Shown here one piece after another: positions 42,146-52,400 of a stretch of 64,000 nucleotides of DNA. Each line of letters starts with the position of its first letter. The first letter of the stretch is position 1. Below the pieces are notes generated by a model. The model was not told the origin of the DNA and did not search any database. It saw only the letters and a list, made by a program, of their open reading frames with translations. Both the position numbers and the translations under genes were made by a program. The DNA lies in the IMG/VR virus record IMGVR_UViG_3300032217_000845, positions 61,777 through 125,776 of that record; one strand, 5' to 3'. Source of the stretch: a virus.

Positions 42146-44128
42146 GTGGACCACATCAATGCACAACTTGATGCGCTAGCGGAGCTAAGTGACGAACAAG
42201 TCGCCGAGCTTCAGGGTGCAATCATAAGTGAATTCGAAGTAGTCGAAGGCGAAGAGCCTACTCCTGAGACAGTTGATGCCATGACGTCACTAGCTGACTC
42301 TCTTGACACAGTACGTGGTGAGCTTTCGCGCCGTGAGGCGCTGGCTGCCGAGCTAGCTTCCGCAGCAGCAGAAGCCACCGCACGTGTTAAGGGTTCAGAT
42401 GACGCCACAGAAAATGGAGAGGCTATGACTGACTATGCAGAAGAAGAGGTGCCAGTGGAAGAAGTTCCAGCTGATGCACCACCAGCGGAAGAGATGCCTG
42501 CAGAGGCAGCTCCAGCTGAAGACATGCCTGTAGAGGAGGCTCCTGTTGAAGGAGCTCCCGCTGAAGGTACTCCTGAGGAAGAAGTCACAGAAACTCCTGC
42601 AGAAGAAGATGAAGAAAAGAAGAAAAATGCTTCCGAGTACTCAGCTGAAACTACAGACGCATCAATCGTTCAGGAAGAAGGCACCGAGCTTTCGGCCACA
42701 GATGGAACTCCTGCAAATGCAGAAGCTCCAGCAGAAGTATCTGAAGCAGTCGTTGAGACTGTTGAAGGTTCTGAAGCATCAACCCTAGAAACATCAACAA
42801 TTGAGCCAGAGGCTCAGGAAGGGCAGGCACCCGTGACCGCCGCAGCAGAAGAGGGCTTCTCAGCCCCTGCAGACCGTCAGCCTGTTATCCAGGTTACAGA
42901 GGCAGCTCCAGTGGCAATCACTGCAGGTGCTGACATTCCTGGTTACACAGCTGGCTCAACCATCAACGACATGAACGAAGTAGCTCAGGCTATGGAAAAG
43001 CGTATCCACTCGCTTCGTCGTGTTAACGGAGGAGACGGAGAGCAGCACATTGTTGCTTCCCTAACCACCGCGTACCCAGAGTCACGCACTCTGACAACCG
43101 ACGCAGAGTCAAACCAGCTGAAAATCAACAGCGTTGTAGGCCCTGAGGCACTTGTTGCTTCTGGTGGTCACGCAGCACCTTTCGAGGTTAAGTACGACAT
43201 CTATGCAATCGGTTCTACAAACGTCCGCCCAGTGCGTGACGCTCTGCCTAAGTTCCAGGCTGACCGCGGTGGTATCCGCTTCGTAACTCCACCGAGTTTC
43301 GCAGCTGACACCTACAACGCTGCTGTCGGAGTATGGACTGCCGCTACTGACACTTTGCCTTACGCTAACACCAAGGCTTCGTACACAGTAACTGCTGCTA
43401 ATGAAAACACCGTCTCAACAGACGCTGTTACTCTACAGCTACAGTTCGGTAACCTAATGACCCGTGCTTACCCAGAACTAATTGCTCGCCACAACGAGCT
43501 AGCTCTAGTACAGCACGCTCGTGAGGCAGAAGACAACCTGCTAAGCAAGATTGGCAACGCATCTACAGCTGTTACAACCACAAGCCTTATCGGTTTTGGT
43601 CGTGACTTCCTAGTTCAGATTCGTCGTGCCGCTACTGCTTACCGCAGCCGTCACCGCATCGACCCTAAGACCAACCTAAAGGCGATTATCCCAGCTTGGG
43701 TATACTCCGCTATGGCTGCTGACCTAACCCTGTCTATGCCAGGTGATGGTACTTTGTCAGTCTCTGAGTCAGAAATCAATGGTTACCTTGCTAACGTAAA
43801 CGTAACCTTGACTCCTACTCTAGATGGTACTGTCTTTGGTTCACAGAGTGCTGGCGCACTTCTTGAGTTCCCAGACTCATTCGTCTGGTACCTATTCGCA
43901 GAGGGTACATTCCTCTTCCTAGATGGTGGAACTCTTGACCTAGGTATCATCCGTGACAGCTCTCTGGTTGGCACAAACGACTACAAGATGTTCGTTGAAA
44001 CTTTCGAGAACGTTGCCTTTGTTGGTATCGAAGCTCTAAAGATTACATCGACCATCAGCGTGAACGGTGTAGCCGCTGCTCTCCGCGACACCACTGGTGG
44101 CGCAACTGCAGCTGCAATCGAGTACTAA
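42146..44128 (+). CDS. Major capsid protein with long N-terminal delta/scaffold domain
   Basis: 660 residues. The start is GTG at 42146, five bases after a perfect AGGAGGT; the open frame reaches further back but lacks a site. Residues 1-90 are a coiled coil (QLDALAELSDEQVAELQGAI), 90-270 a Glu/Pro/Ala-rich unfolded stretch with repeated PAEE-like units, and about 270-660 the HK97-type shell domain (APFEVKYDIYAIGSTNVRPV... FVETFENVAFVGIEALKITS). The first part is likely a delta domain removed by the upstream protease. It should be the most abundant virion protein. Confidence 0.85.
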   Translation: MDHINAQLDALAELSDEQVAELQGAIISEFEVVEGEEPTPETVDAMTSLADSLDTVRGELSRREALAAELASAAAEATARVKGSDDATENGEAMTDYAEEEVPVEEVPADAPPAEEMPAEAAPAEDMPVEEAPVEGAPAEGTPEEEVTETPAEEDEEKKKNASEYSAETTDASIVQEEGTELSATDGTPANAEAPAEVSEAVVETVEGSEASTLETSTIEPEAQEGQAPVTAAAEEGFSAPADRQPVIQVTEAAPVAITAGADIPGYTAGSTINDMNEVAQAMEKRIHSLRRVNGGDGEQHIVASLTTAYPESRTLTTDAESNQLKINSVVGPEALVASGGHAAPFEVKYDIYAIGSTNVRPVRDALPKFQADRGGIRFVTPPSFAADTYNAAVGVWTAATDTLPYANTKASYTVTAANENTVSTDAVTLQLQFGNLMTRAYPELIARHNELALVQHAREAEDNLLSKIGNASTAVTTTSLIGFGRDFLVQIRRAATAYRSRHRIDPKTNLKAIIPAWVYSAMAADLTLSMPGDGTLSVSESEINGYLANVNVTLTPTLDGTVFGSQSAGALLEFPDSFVWYLFAEGTFLFLDGGTLDLGIIRDSSLVGTNDYKMFVETFENVAFVGIEALKITSTISVNGVAAALRDTTGGATAAAIEY

Positions 44129-44140
44129 AAAACGCAGTGG

Positions 44141-44165
44141 AGGGGGGCTCGGCAACGGGCCCCCT
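44141..44165 (+). terminator. GC-rich hairpin after the capsid gene
   Basis: GGGGGC/GCCCCC stem without a T tract; it could stabilise the capsid mRNA end or attenuate transcription. Confidence 0.45.
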
Positions 44166-44204
44166 AACACAGCAAACACACAGACTTTAAATTAAGGATT
44201 TCAG

Positions 44205-45296
44205 ATGGCTTTCCCAAAGAATGGCGTTGTAGAGGCACCAAAGATTGTGCCCTCCGCTTTTGGCCTACTCACTGTAGTCAAGCCTGAAAATTCAGCTGAC
44301 GAAAACATGTGGATTCGTGGTTTCTCTCAAGAGTTTGAGACTGAAATTTATTCAGCAAAAAACTGGGACGACACTGACACTACTAGTTCTGTAGTTGTAG
44401 CTGCAGGTGTCCCTAACTATTTCACCAAAATTGACCCATTCTTTATTGAGGCAGAAGAGCTTCGTTCAGGTTTAGGGTTCCTAGGTCTTGACCGTGTTGC
44501 ACGCCTAAAACGCCAACTTGACGGTATTACCCAAGACGCTATGGAGAAAGAACTTTGGGACGGCGATATTAGAATTGGTCAGAGCCATCCTAACCGCGCT
44601 TTAGTGTCTTCTGGCGTTACCGTGCTTGATGGTACTGGACTCTCGTCAAAGCGTGCTTTGGCAGTACTAGAGCATGGCATCGGTGTGGTATCAGAATCTG
44701 GCGAGCAGGGAGTCATTCACGCTACTAGAGATACAGTCGCTATTCTCTCAAGCAACAATCAAATGCTTTTCCACAGCAAAAACTTTGACCACCTACAAAC
44801 TTTTGGTGGCACTCCACTGGTAGTAGGTTCTGGCTACACTGGCAACGGTCCTCGTATTGCTGTTGCCACTGCAACTATTAGCGGTAGCACTACGCTGACT
44901 ATCAATACTTCAGGCGACCACTATCTTCTTGCTGGCGATACTGTTCGCTATTCTGTTGTTGGAGCACTAATCAACCAATCTTCAACTTCTACAGCAGTTG
45001 TCACTAAAGTTGACGCTGACACAGTAACAATTACTATTGCAAGCGCTACTAACCGTTCTCAAGAAGCGGTTACTGGCTACATTCAGCAGTTGGGAACCAA
45101 CTCTGCAAAATGGATTTACGGCACCGGAACAGTCCGCACATACGTGGGCGAAATTGATGTCGTGAACGACAATCTAGCGCAAGCTTATGATGTGTCGGGA
45201 AATCAAAATGACATGAGACTTAAAGCAATCCGCCCAGCTGCGGTTTACTTTGATACCTCGATACACCTCGCTGTTCGGGTCGACCTAACAGCTTAA
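44205..45296 (+). CDS. Head or tail structural protein downstream of capsid
   Basis: 363 residues. It begins AFPKNGVVEAPKIVPSAFGLLTVV, a start I recognise from unnamed proteins coded directly after the capsid gene in several actinophages. Residues about 225-300 contain a beta module (LLAGDTVRYSVVGALINQSSTS... VTITI) resembling the FCCH-like modules in the tail proteins of this genome. The role is unknown: minor capsid, decoration or tail attachment. ATG after AAGGATTTCAG. Confidence 0.6.
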   Translation: MAFPKNGVVEAPKIVPSAFGLLTVVKPENSADENMWIRGFSQEFETEIYSAKNWDDTDTTSSVVVAAGVPNYFTKIDPFFIEAEELRSGLGFLGLDRVARLKRQLDGITQDAMEKELWDGDIRIGQSHPNRALVSSGVTVLDGTGLSSKRALAVLEHGIGVVSESGEQGVIHATRDTVAILSSNNQMLFHSKNFDHLQTFGGTPLVVGSGYTGNGPRIAVATATISGSTTLTINTSGDHYLLAGDTVRYSVVGALINQSSTSTAVVTKVDADTVTITIASATNRSQEAVTGYIQQLGTNSAKWIYGTGTVRTYVGEIDVVNDNLAQAYDVSGNQNDMRLKAIRPAAVYFDTSIHLAVRVDLTA

Positions 45297-45329
45297 CCAT
45301 AACCACAATAACCTAAGGAGAATAGCTCA

Positions 45330-46496
45330 ATGGCTACTCAAGATTATGCAGCAAGCATCCAAGGTGTGTCAATCCGTGTCACCCGTCTGGACGCTGCTGG
45401 AAACCTACTAACTGGTCCTCTGGACAGCTACACCACGTCAGCTTTTATGCGTGTTTCGTTCACCCCTGAATATGAAGAGGGCGACGAAATCACCGAAAAA
45501 GGTGCAAACGGTGTCATCTGCGTGTCCTACAAGGCTCCAGACACCCTGAAGCGTATCACCATGGAGCTCGCTATTTGTGAGCCGGACCCAGAGCTTTCTG
45601 CTTTGCTTTCTGGTGGTTTGCTTCTTCGCAAAGATATCTCAAACGATGGCAATCCTTCCTTCAAATCTGTTGGTTGGGCTGCTCCAGGCGTTGGAGATGA
45701 CCCAGCCGGTAACGGTGTAGCCATCGAATGTTGGTCACACGCAGTTTCTGGTGGTAAGCGTGCCGGAGTACTTCCGTACTTCCACTGGGTATTCCCATAC
45801 GCTAAGTTCCGTCAGTCAGGCGACCGTGTAATTGAAAACGGTATGATGGCTAACACCTTCGAAGGCTACGGTCTTGGAAATGTTAACTTTGCTACTGGTA
45901 TTGATGGCCGCTGGGAGTTCCCGGTTGCTGCAGAGCGTCCATACGCTTATGCACGTACATCATACGCACCGACCGGTCTATCAGGCTTCTATACCTGGTC
46001 TGACAACTCAACCAACCAGGTTGTATTCTCAGCTAGCGGTGCTGGTACCAAGAACAAGACCACAATCACAATTGCTAACGTTGCTGCAAGCAACACAACT
46101 AACAGTAACAACATCACTATGGGCTTCTCAAATAACCCTGTTCTCTCTGTTGGTGACTTGATTCGTGTTCAGAACATTGGCACCGAGTTTGATGGTGATG
46201 TACTTGTTGTATCTTATGCAGCTAACACCATCACCTACACCTCACCTGTAGCAAATACTACGTTCAACACCATTACTACTAACACTGCTGTGGTTACAAA
46301 CAGCATTGCTCGTGTTCAGGTGCTCAACGCTGCTACCGAGGTTCGTGTATCACCTGTTGCTACAACTGAGACAGACTTTGCCTCAGCAGCTGCAGATTCT
46401 ACATTCAACGTTCCTGGAAGCAGGACTTACAATGCTGATAATGCTATCGACAACATCATCACAGCTAACGAAACTGGCTCAACAACTGCCAACTAG
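45330..46496 (+). CDS. Probable major tail (tube) protein
   Basis: 388 residues. The first 225 (SIQGVSIRVTRLDAAGNLLTGPLDS ... RVIENGMMANTFEGYGLGNVN ... YAYARTSYAPTGLSGFYTW) resemble a group of actinophage proteins usually placed as tail tube or capsid-adjacent structural proteins. A C-terminal extension carries an FCCH-like module (LSVGDLIRVQNIGTEFDGDV) and a Thr-rich tail that may decorate the surface. It precedes the connector genes, earlier than the usual place of a tube gene, so the assignment is uncertain. RBS AAGGAG. Confidence 0.55.
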   Translation: MATQDYAASIQGVSIRVTRLDAAGNLLTGPLDSYTTSAFMRVSFTPEYEEGDEITEKGANGVICVSYKAPDTLKRITMELAICEPDPELSALLSGGLLLRKDISNDGNPSFKSVGWAAPGVGDDPAGNGVAIECWSHAVSGGKRAGVLPYFHWVFPYAKFRQSGDRVIENGMMANTFEGYGLGNVNFATGIDGRWEFPVAAERPYAYARTSYAPTGLSGFYTWSDNSTNQVVFSASGAGTKNKTTITIANVAASNTTNSNNITMGFSNNPVLSVGDLIRVQNIGTEFDGDVLVVSYAANTITYTSPVANTTFNTITTNTAVVTNSIARVQVLNAATEVRVSPVATTETDFASAAADSTFNVPGSRTYNADNAIDNIITANETGSTTAN

Positions 46497-46512
46497 TAGC
46501 TAATAACTCAGT

Positions 46513-46554
46513 GGGCGGTGCATTCAGTAAAATGGATGTACCGCCCGTTTAGTT
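46513..46554 (+). terminator. Possible terminator
   Basis: GGGCGGT...ACCGCCC stem, then GTTTAGTTT. Confidence 0.6.
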
Positions 46555-46572
46555 TGATAGACAGAGGAAGAC

Positions 46573-47682
46573 ATGGCAAATAACCTGTGGATTCAGCCAG
46601 AAGAGCTGGGTCACTATGCCAATACCGAGTACGCTCAGGAGGCGTGCGAGGTTGCCTCTTTCCTGCTTTGGGCAATGTCTGGTCGCAAATACACTGGTGA
46701 AACTGTTGTAACTGAGCGTTACACTTGTGTACTTCGCAATAACCGTATGGGACCTTCTTCAAAGACAAATTCTCCAGTTCTGTTCGGTGGAGATGTGTTC
46801 AACATTCCATCGGGTGACTATGACGAATACTCAGAACTCACCGCAGACGGCCTCTCCCCAGATGCTCGTATTCGACTTCGCGGTCGTCCAGTAACAAAAA
46901 TTATTGCTATCCGTAACAAGGTCGGAGCAATCATTGACCCGTCTAAGTACTATCTTGTAGACCACTCAACTATCCACGTTGCTGCTGGCACTCCTTGGAC
47001 CCCATGTAATACAGAAATTACTTACATGTATGGCGTCCCTGTTCCAGTTGCTGGAAAGATGGCTGCACTAACTATGGCTACAGAATTTGCCAAGCTTTGG
47101 GCCGGAGATGACGACTGTGCTTTGCCGCAGCGTATTACATCTGTATCTCGCCAGGGTGTCTCTTACACAATTCTTGATAATCAGGAGTTCATTGCTGAAC
47201 TTCGTACTGGTCTTTACGCAGTTGACCTATTCCTTAAGACAGTCAACCCAGACAACGCTCGTAGGAAGTCAAAGGTCTTTACTCCTGATGTTCCTCGTGC
47301 TCGCCGTTACACAGCTAAGCCGTTGTATCTGACTGCAAATGCTCTCTTTGATGTAAAACTAATCCGCAGTGCAGCTGGCTCATGGACATCTGTTGGAACT
47401 AGTGCAAACCTAGCTGCATTGGTTGATGACACCGGCTGGACTCCTGTTGTTACTCTTCGCAACTACGGTGCTACTAAATCTGTAGACCTAGACACGTCTG
47501 ACATAACTGTAAATACCACAACTAATATTGTCACGTTCTCGGTTTCTTATGACAAAGCTTTTGCAGCAATCGGAATGGTTGACCCTGGAACTTGGACGCT
47601 ATATGCAACCAAGACTATCGCTGGCGTACCAACTGTCAGCGAACTTGCCACGGGTAACTTGAAGATTCAGATGTACGACTAG
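46573..47682 (+). CDS. Head-to-tail connector (adaptor)
   Basis: 369 residues. NLWIQPEELGHYANTEYAQEAC...ASFLLWAMSGRKYTG is the typical start of actinophage connector proteins, which sit under the portal ring. About 240 residues form that part (to RARRYTAKPLYL). The last 130 residues are an extra beta domain (SWTSVGTSANLAALVDDTGW), perhaps Ig-like. ATG after GAGGAAGAC. Confidence 0.75.
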   Translation: MANNLWIQPEELGHYANTEYAQEACEVASFLLWAMSGRKYTGETVVTERYTCVLRNNRMGPSSKTNSPVLFGGDVFNIPSGDYDEYSELTADGLSPDARIRLRGRPVTKIIAIRNKVGAIIDPSKYYLVDHSTIHVAAGTPWTPCNTEITYMYGVPVPVAGKMAALTMATEFAKLWAGDDDCALPQRITSVSRQGVSYTILDNQEFIAELRTGLYAVDLFLKTVNPDNARRKSKVFTPDVPRARRYTAKPLYLTANALFDVKLIRSAAGSWTSVGTSANLAALVDDTGWTPVVTLRNYGATKSVDLDTSDITVNTTTNIVTFSVSYDKAFAAIGMVDPGTWTLYATKTIAGVPTVSELATGNLKIQMYD

Positions 47683-47690
47683 GAGAGATA

Positions 47691-48194
47691 ATGGCTGGAC
47701 TCGATGTCAGAATGGTGTCTGACGACGCCCTTCATTTAAAAAACATGATGGATGGGATTATGGAAAGAGTGGAGGCTGTATTTCAGTCCTACAATGTTCC
47801 GCTTCCTGGACGTCGTTACTGGATGGTTGGTGACCCTGCAATTGACTGCGAACAAGTTGTAGTCTCTTTTATGCAAATGTACTTGGGTTCCCCGGGCGAT
47901 GAAGCTCAGCAGCCTCAGCGTTGCAACGTTCCTCGCAGTGCTACTGTTGCTATTCATATTTCTAGAGAAATTCCTACTGTTGGTGTGAATGGTCGTCCAC
48001 CTACTGCTGCCAAGATTCAAGAAGGCTCCAGTAGTGCAGCTATCGACGCTTGGGTACTCATGGAAACTGTACGTGAGTTTGACATGTGGGATGAAACTGG
48101 CTATGGCTTGGGTGTTATTGCTACCCTTGACATGGCTGGACCTGAAGGTGGATTTCAAACTACCAGCCTTCAACTAACTATGGCGGTTCCATAA
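47691..48194 (+). CDS. Head-tail joining protein (stopper or tail terminator candidate)
   Basis: 167 residues, mixed alpha/beta. An early helix (LHLKNMMDGIMERVEAVFQSY) and a beta core with DCEQVVVSFMQMYLG. Located between the connector and the HK97 gp10-like protein, where stopper or tail terminator genes lie. No clear family match. ATG after AGGAGAGATA. Confidence 0.6.
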   Translation: MAGLDVRMVSDDALHLKNMMDGIMERVEAVFQSYNVPLPGRRYWMVGDPAIDCEQVVVSFMQMYLGSPGDEAQQPQRCNVPRSATVAIHISREIPTVGVNGRPPTAAKIQEGSSSAAIDAWVLMETVREFDMWDETGYGLGVIATLDMAGPEGGFQTTSLQLTMAVP

Positions 48195-48195
48195 A

Positions 48196-48669
48196 ATGCC
48201 AACTACTGTTGTATATAAATTTGAGCGTATGAGCTGGGAAAAGCACGCTGGTGAGTTTAGGAAAGAGTTTAATACTCCTAGAGTTGGTGTAGTTGGTACA
48301 TGGCTTAATAAAGAGGGTGTAAAGATGGTTGCCGGAGCTAAGGCTCAGGTCGAGCGTCGCCGTAAGACCCCTGGTATTATTCGTAGACCTACGCATAGGC
48401 TGGCTAACTCTATTCACATGCGTCACTTGGGCAATGTTACTGGTCAGTACCTTTGGATTGGTACTGAAGTTGACTATGCCCTATATGTACATGAGGGAAC
48501 CAAGCCTCACAAGATTCGCCCACGGGAAACTGGCGGACAGCTAATCTTTAGAACTAAGGGTGCTGGTGGCGTTATTGTTCATCGTGCAAAAGAGGTCAAT
48601 CACCCCGGAATTACCCGCCGTAGACGTAACCCATTCTTGAGCGACCAACTAAAGCATTTCCGTTACTAG
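48196..48669 (+). CDS. Tail completion protein, HK97 gp10-like
   Basis: 157 residues. GTEVDYALYVHEGTKPHKIRP then LIFRTKGAGGVIVHRAKEVNHPG..RNPFL is the standard HK97 gp10 pattern (a 'YA.YVHEGT' and 'HPG..PFL' pair). Such proteins join or terminate the tail. Starts one base after the preceding stop. Confidence 0.8.
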   Translation: MPTTVVYKFERMSWEKHAGEFRKEFNTPRVGVVGTWLNKEGVKMVAGAKAQVERRRKTPGIIRRPTHRLANSIHMRHLGNVTGQYLWIGTEVDYALYVHEGTKPHKIRPRETGGQLIFRTKGAGGVIVHRAKEVNHPGITRRRRNPFLSDQLKHFRY

Positions 48670-48734
48670 TACAATAGTCTTAGCACAAACTGTGTTAAAA
48701 GACAATAATACGCATTAGCGAGAAAGAAAACAAG

Positions 48735-49073
48735 ATGAGTAGATTTAAAGACTTTGGCAAGACTGTCGACCTAGATAAGCCAGCAGAACCACTATCGTTC
48801 AAACTTTGGGACGAAGAGTTCCACTGTGTCCGTCGTATTCAAGGCCGCGTTATGTTGGAACTTGTAGAGAGTTCGAACGCAGACGACCCTTCAGCATCAG
48901 CTAGAACAATCCGTACCTTCTTCAAGAAGATTATGCTTCCAGAAAGCTACGAGCGATTTGACGCACTTCTTGGCGACCAAGACAAAATTGTTTCTGTAGA
49001 AACACTTAGCGAAATTGTTGCTTGGCTAATTGAACAGTACGGTGACCGCCCAAATCCGCAGCCAGGGGCTTAG
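48735..49073 (+). CDS. Tail assembly chaperone G
   Basis: 112 residues, mostly helical and acidic; the first of the two reading frames before the tape measure. In lambda and many siphoviruses the G protein and its -1 shifted GT form bind the tape measure during tail assembly. The slippery CCCAAAT at 49049 lies six codons before its stop. ATG follows AGAAAGAAAACAAG. Confidence 0.8.
   Translation: MSRFKDFGKTVDLDKPAEPLSFKLWDEEFHCVRRIQGRVMLELVESSNADDPSASARTIRTFFKKIMLPESYERFDALLGDQDKIVSVETLSEIVAWLIEQYGDRPNPQPGA
49049..49055 (+). other. Programmed -1 frameshift slippery site (G/GT)
   Basis: C-CCA-AAT is in phase with the G frame (CGC CCA AAT). The -1 frame is open from here through the second chaperone frame, giving ...LATWAVDLWPYVNGKAIV, which reads naturally into it. 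Confidence 0.8.
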
Positions 49074-49120
49074 CCACTTGGGCTGTAGACCTCTGGCCAT
49101 ATGTAAACGGTAAAGCAATA

Positions 49121-49453
49121 GTGAATCACATAAACCTTTTGGAACTAGATTTAGCAGAAATGCTAGATGTGATTCACTATTTTTACGAGGAAGACCTCAA
49201 CTATTTCACTGTTGAACATGCAAAGATGGCTGAGGTTAGACGTGTAGCGATTTACAAACATCTCTACAATGTCGACTATAAGTACGGTAGTGGTGGTGCC
49301 TCTTCTGGTGTTGCCAATGGCGGATTTGATGAAGATAACCTCGAGCCGTTTGACCCAAGTAACGCACCAGTAAAATCGTATTTTCCGCCTACTGAAGTGG
49401 ATGCAGATTCACGTAATCCTTTTGGTAGCGTACTTGATGCACCAATTAACTAA
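49121..49453 (+). CDS. Tail assembly chaperone T domain, expressed as a G-T fusion
   Basis: 110 residues from a GTG, but that GTG has no ribosome site, and the frame continues upstream to the slippery heptamer, so it is probably made only as a -1 frameshift fusion to G. DLAEMLDVIHYFYEEDL is typical of actinophage T domains. The tape measure follows directly. Confidence 0.8.
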   Translation: MNHINLLELDLAEMLDVIHYFYEEDLNYFTVEHAKMAEVRRVAIYKHLYNVDYKYGSGGASSGVANGGFDEDNLEPFDPSNAPVKSYFPPTEVDADSRNPFGSVLDAPIN

Positions 49454-49472
49454 TTAGAAAGGAGGTGAGAGC

Positions 49473-52400
49473 ATGGCAGTAGTCGGCGAAGCCCACATAC
49501 TCGTCAGGGCCATTACAACTGGCCTGAAGAAAGATATTGAAAAAGGGTTCCAAGGTGTTAAAGGAGCTACCGAAGCAGCTGGTAAAGAGTCTAGTAGTGG
49601 TTTTAGTAATGAGTTTGCTAAAGGTCTAAAGAAGTTTAACAACGCTTCTCAGGGGGCAGCTAGTAGTTTTCACAAACTAATGCGTCGTGCAAACATATTC
49701 CAAGCTGGAATTGGTGTTGCAGCTAGCTCTCTCTCCGCTCTAGTTGGGGCACTTGGTGCCTTTGCAGGAGCAGCTGGTGGAGCAGCAGCTTCAGGTGTTG
49801 CACTTGTTGGAGTGATGGCTCAGCTTAAAGTTGCCACTATGGTCGGCAAAATGGCATTTAAAGGTGTCATGGAGGCTGTTAAAGCTGCTGGAACTCAAAG
49901 CGGATTAACTGGTAAAACCATCCGTGAGCTACGTGAAGAGATGCAGCAACTTGCTTTCTCTGCTGAAGAGGCCGCTCTTAGTGAAGAAAAAGCATCTCTA
50001 AGCTTGGAAAAAGCTCGAGAAAACCTTGCTCGAGTTCAGAACTTACCGCCAGACAACCGTGCTCGCCGTGAGGCGGAACTTGCATATCAAGAAGCCGACC
50101 TTGCATATCGTCAGGCTAAAGATAAGCATTCTGACCTCATGGAGCAGATTAACGACCCTCAAAAAAAGAGTGGCGGTGCTGGTGCTCAAGACCCATATAA
50201 GGACTTAACTGCAACTCAAAAAGCATTTGCTATTTATCTCAAGGGCATAATGCCTAAGATGAAGAGCCTGAGAGAAGCGGCCGCTAGTAGCTTCCTTCCA
50301 GAGCTAACTAAGCAAATGGACGCCATGATGAAGAATGGCTTCTTCCAACTTCTTGTTACTGGTTTTGAAAGAGTTAGCCAGGGACTTGCAGAGGCTACTA
50401 AGAACTTTGCTGGCTCGGCATTTGATGGTACAACTAAGGGTAGCCTTGCTCACTTTTTTGAAAGTTCCCGAGGAACTGTAGGTGCTTTAGGTAAAGTACT
50501 TGGCAACATGTTTAAGGCATTCCTTGGACTGATGCAAGCTGCCGACCCTCTTATTAAAAGATTTGTCAACTTTCTAGACAAGAAAAGCTTTGGTCTTGCG
50601 GAAAGTGTAGGTAAGAATCAAGGACCACTTACTACATTCTTTAGAAATGCTGGAGATGCCGCTGCCTCCCTAGGTAAAATTTTTGGTAACGTATTCAAGG
50701 GACTTACTTCCTTAATTACAGCTAATATAGGTCCAGGCTCCGCCGGTCAGGGAATGCTTGATTGGATGGCCAAGGGCAGCGAGAAGTGGGCGCAGCTTCA
50801 AAGTTCTGTCTCTCAAAACAACATGAATAACTACTTCAGTCAGGCTGTTGAAAACTTTAAGTCTATGTGGAATGCTATTAGCGGTTTTGCTAGCATCTTT
50901 GCATCACTAGGTAATCAACCAGGAGTGAAAGAGTTCTGGGATACAATTGCCGCTGGTTCTGGAAGCATTGAAAAAATCTTGATGAGCATGACTGCTGCCG
51001 GACCCGGCCTTGCAGACCTTATCAGTAAAGTTGTAGAGATTGTTGCCCTCTTTAGCGATACTAAACAGATTCAAGCGTACATTGCTGTACTTACTGACAT
51101 GTTTAGATGGTTCCTTGAAATTGGCAAGATGATTAAACCAATCGCCGATGCACTAGGTCCAGTAATTGGTGTTGTCGGTGCTTTGGTTACATCGTTCTTG
51201 GTTCTTAAAAAAGTAACCATGATTGTATATGGAACAATCTATACCTTTGGTAAAGGTTTGATGTTCTTAAGAAAAGCATTTATGGCGATTAAAGCTGCTC
51301 AAGTTGCATACACAGCTGCAGTTACTGCAAACACGGTTGCAACTGGTGCAAACAAGGCTATGAAGAATGCTGCTATAGCGTCATCCGTCAAAGAAGCTTT
51401 TATGACATCCTTTGGCACTAAAGCCAAAGAAAAAGAAAGTCTTGCACTTGCAACTGCCACCATTGCTCGTCAAGCTCAAATTATTACAGCTCTTGAAGCA
51501 TCTGGAGCTAATGGTGTATTAGCAGCTTCTGAGGTTGGAGTTGGTACAGCAGCTACCGCAGCCGTGCCTCCTGTTGCAACACTTGGTGCTACTCTTATGG
51601 CTGCAATACTTCCTGTTCTACCGATTATTCTTGCAGTAGTAGCTGCAATTGCCTTGATAGTAGGTGCTGTTGCTATCTTTAATGCTGTTCAAGCCAAGGA
51701 AGCAGAAGATGCTCAGAAGAGGGTTGGCGAAGCAATAAAAGCCAATGTTTCAATGGGTAAAGACATAGAGTCCCAAACAATCCACGCTCAAAATACTTGG
51801 ACTGCAGCTATATCTTCCACTTCACTTGGAACTAAGTCACTAGCAGCAGACGTTACTAACTTGCATAAGCAAACTAAAACCCTGCAAACTACTCAAAAGA
51901 GCGGCTGGGACTGGTTCTGGAATGCTACTAGTGGCTCTGAAGACCTTAAAGAAGGTCTTAAGAATATGGGTACGCAACTTGGTAAGTTAGCTAAAAAAGA
52001 TTTGAAGGGTGCTCAGCAAGAATTTATTAGATTTGCTAACGCTCAAGGAGCGTCTAGAGAAGAACTTACTGTTCAAATGCGAGAGATGCCAGAGTTCCAA
52101 GACGAGCTCACAAAAACTGCTGAGAAATATGGTCTTCTAACTGATGCTATGGACGAGAACCAGAAAGCTGCTGTTCTTGTTGACGTAGCTACTAATAGTG
52201 GTGCCTATGCTAAAGCTAAGGCAGCTGAGGCCACAGAAAACTTTAATCAAAAGATTCGTGAAGCTGCTTCTACTTTTATGGACTTTGAAGGTCCACTACA
52301 GCAAAACTCAGAGGACGTTAAAAAGTGGGCTGAGGCGCAAGCTAAACATTCTAAGTCTGCTACAGATACTTGGAAAGACTACTGGGATGGTCAAAGTTTT

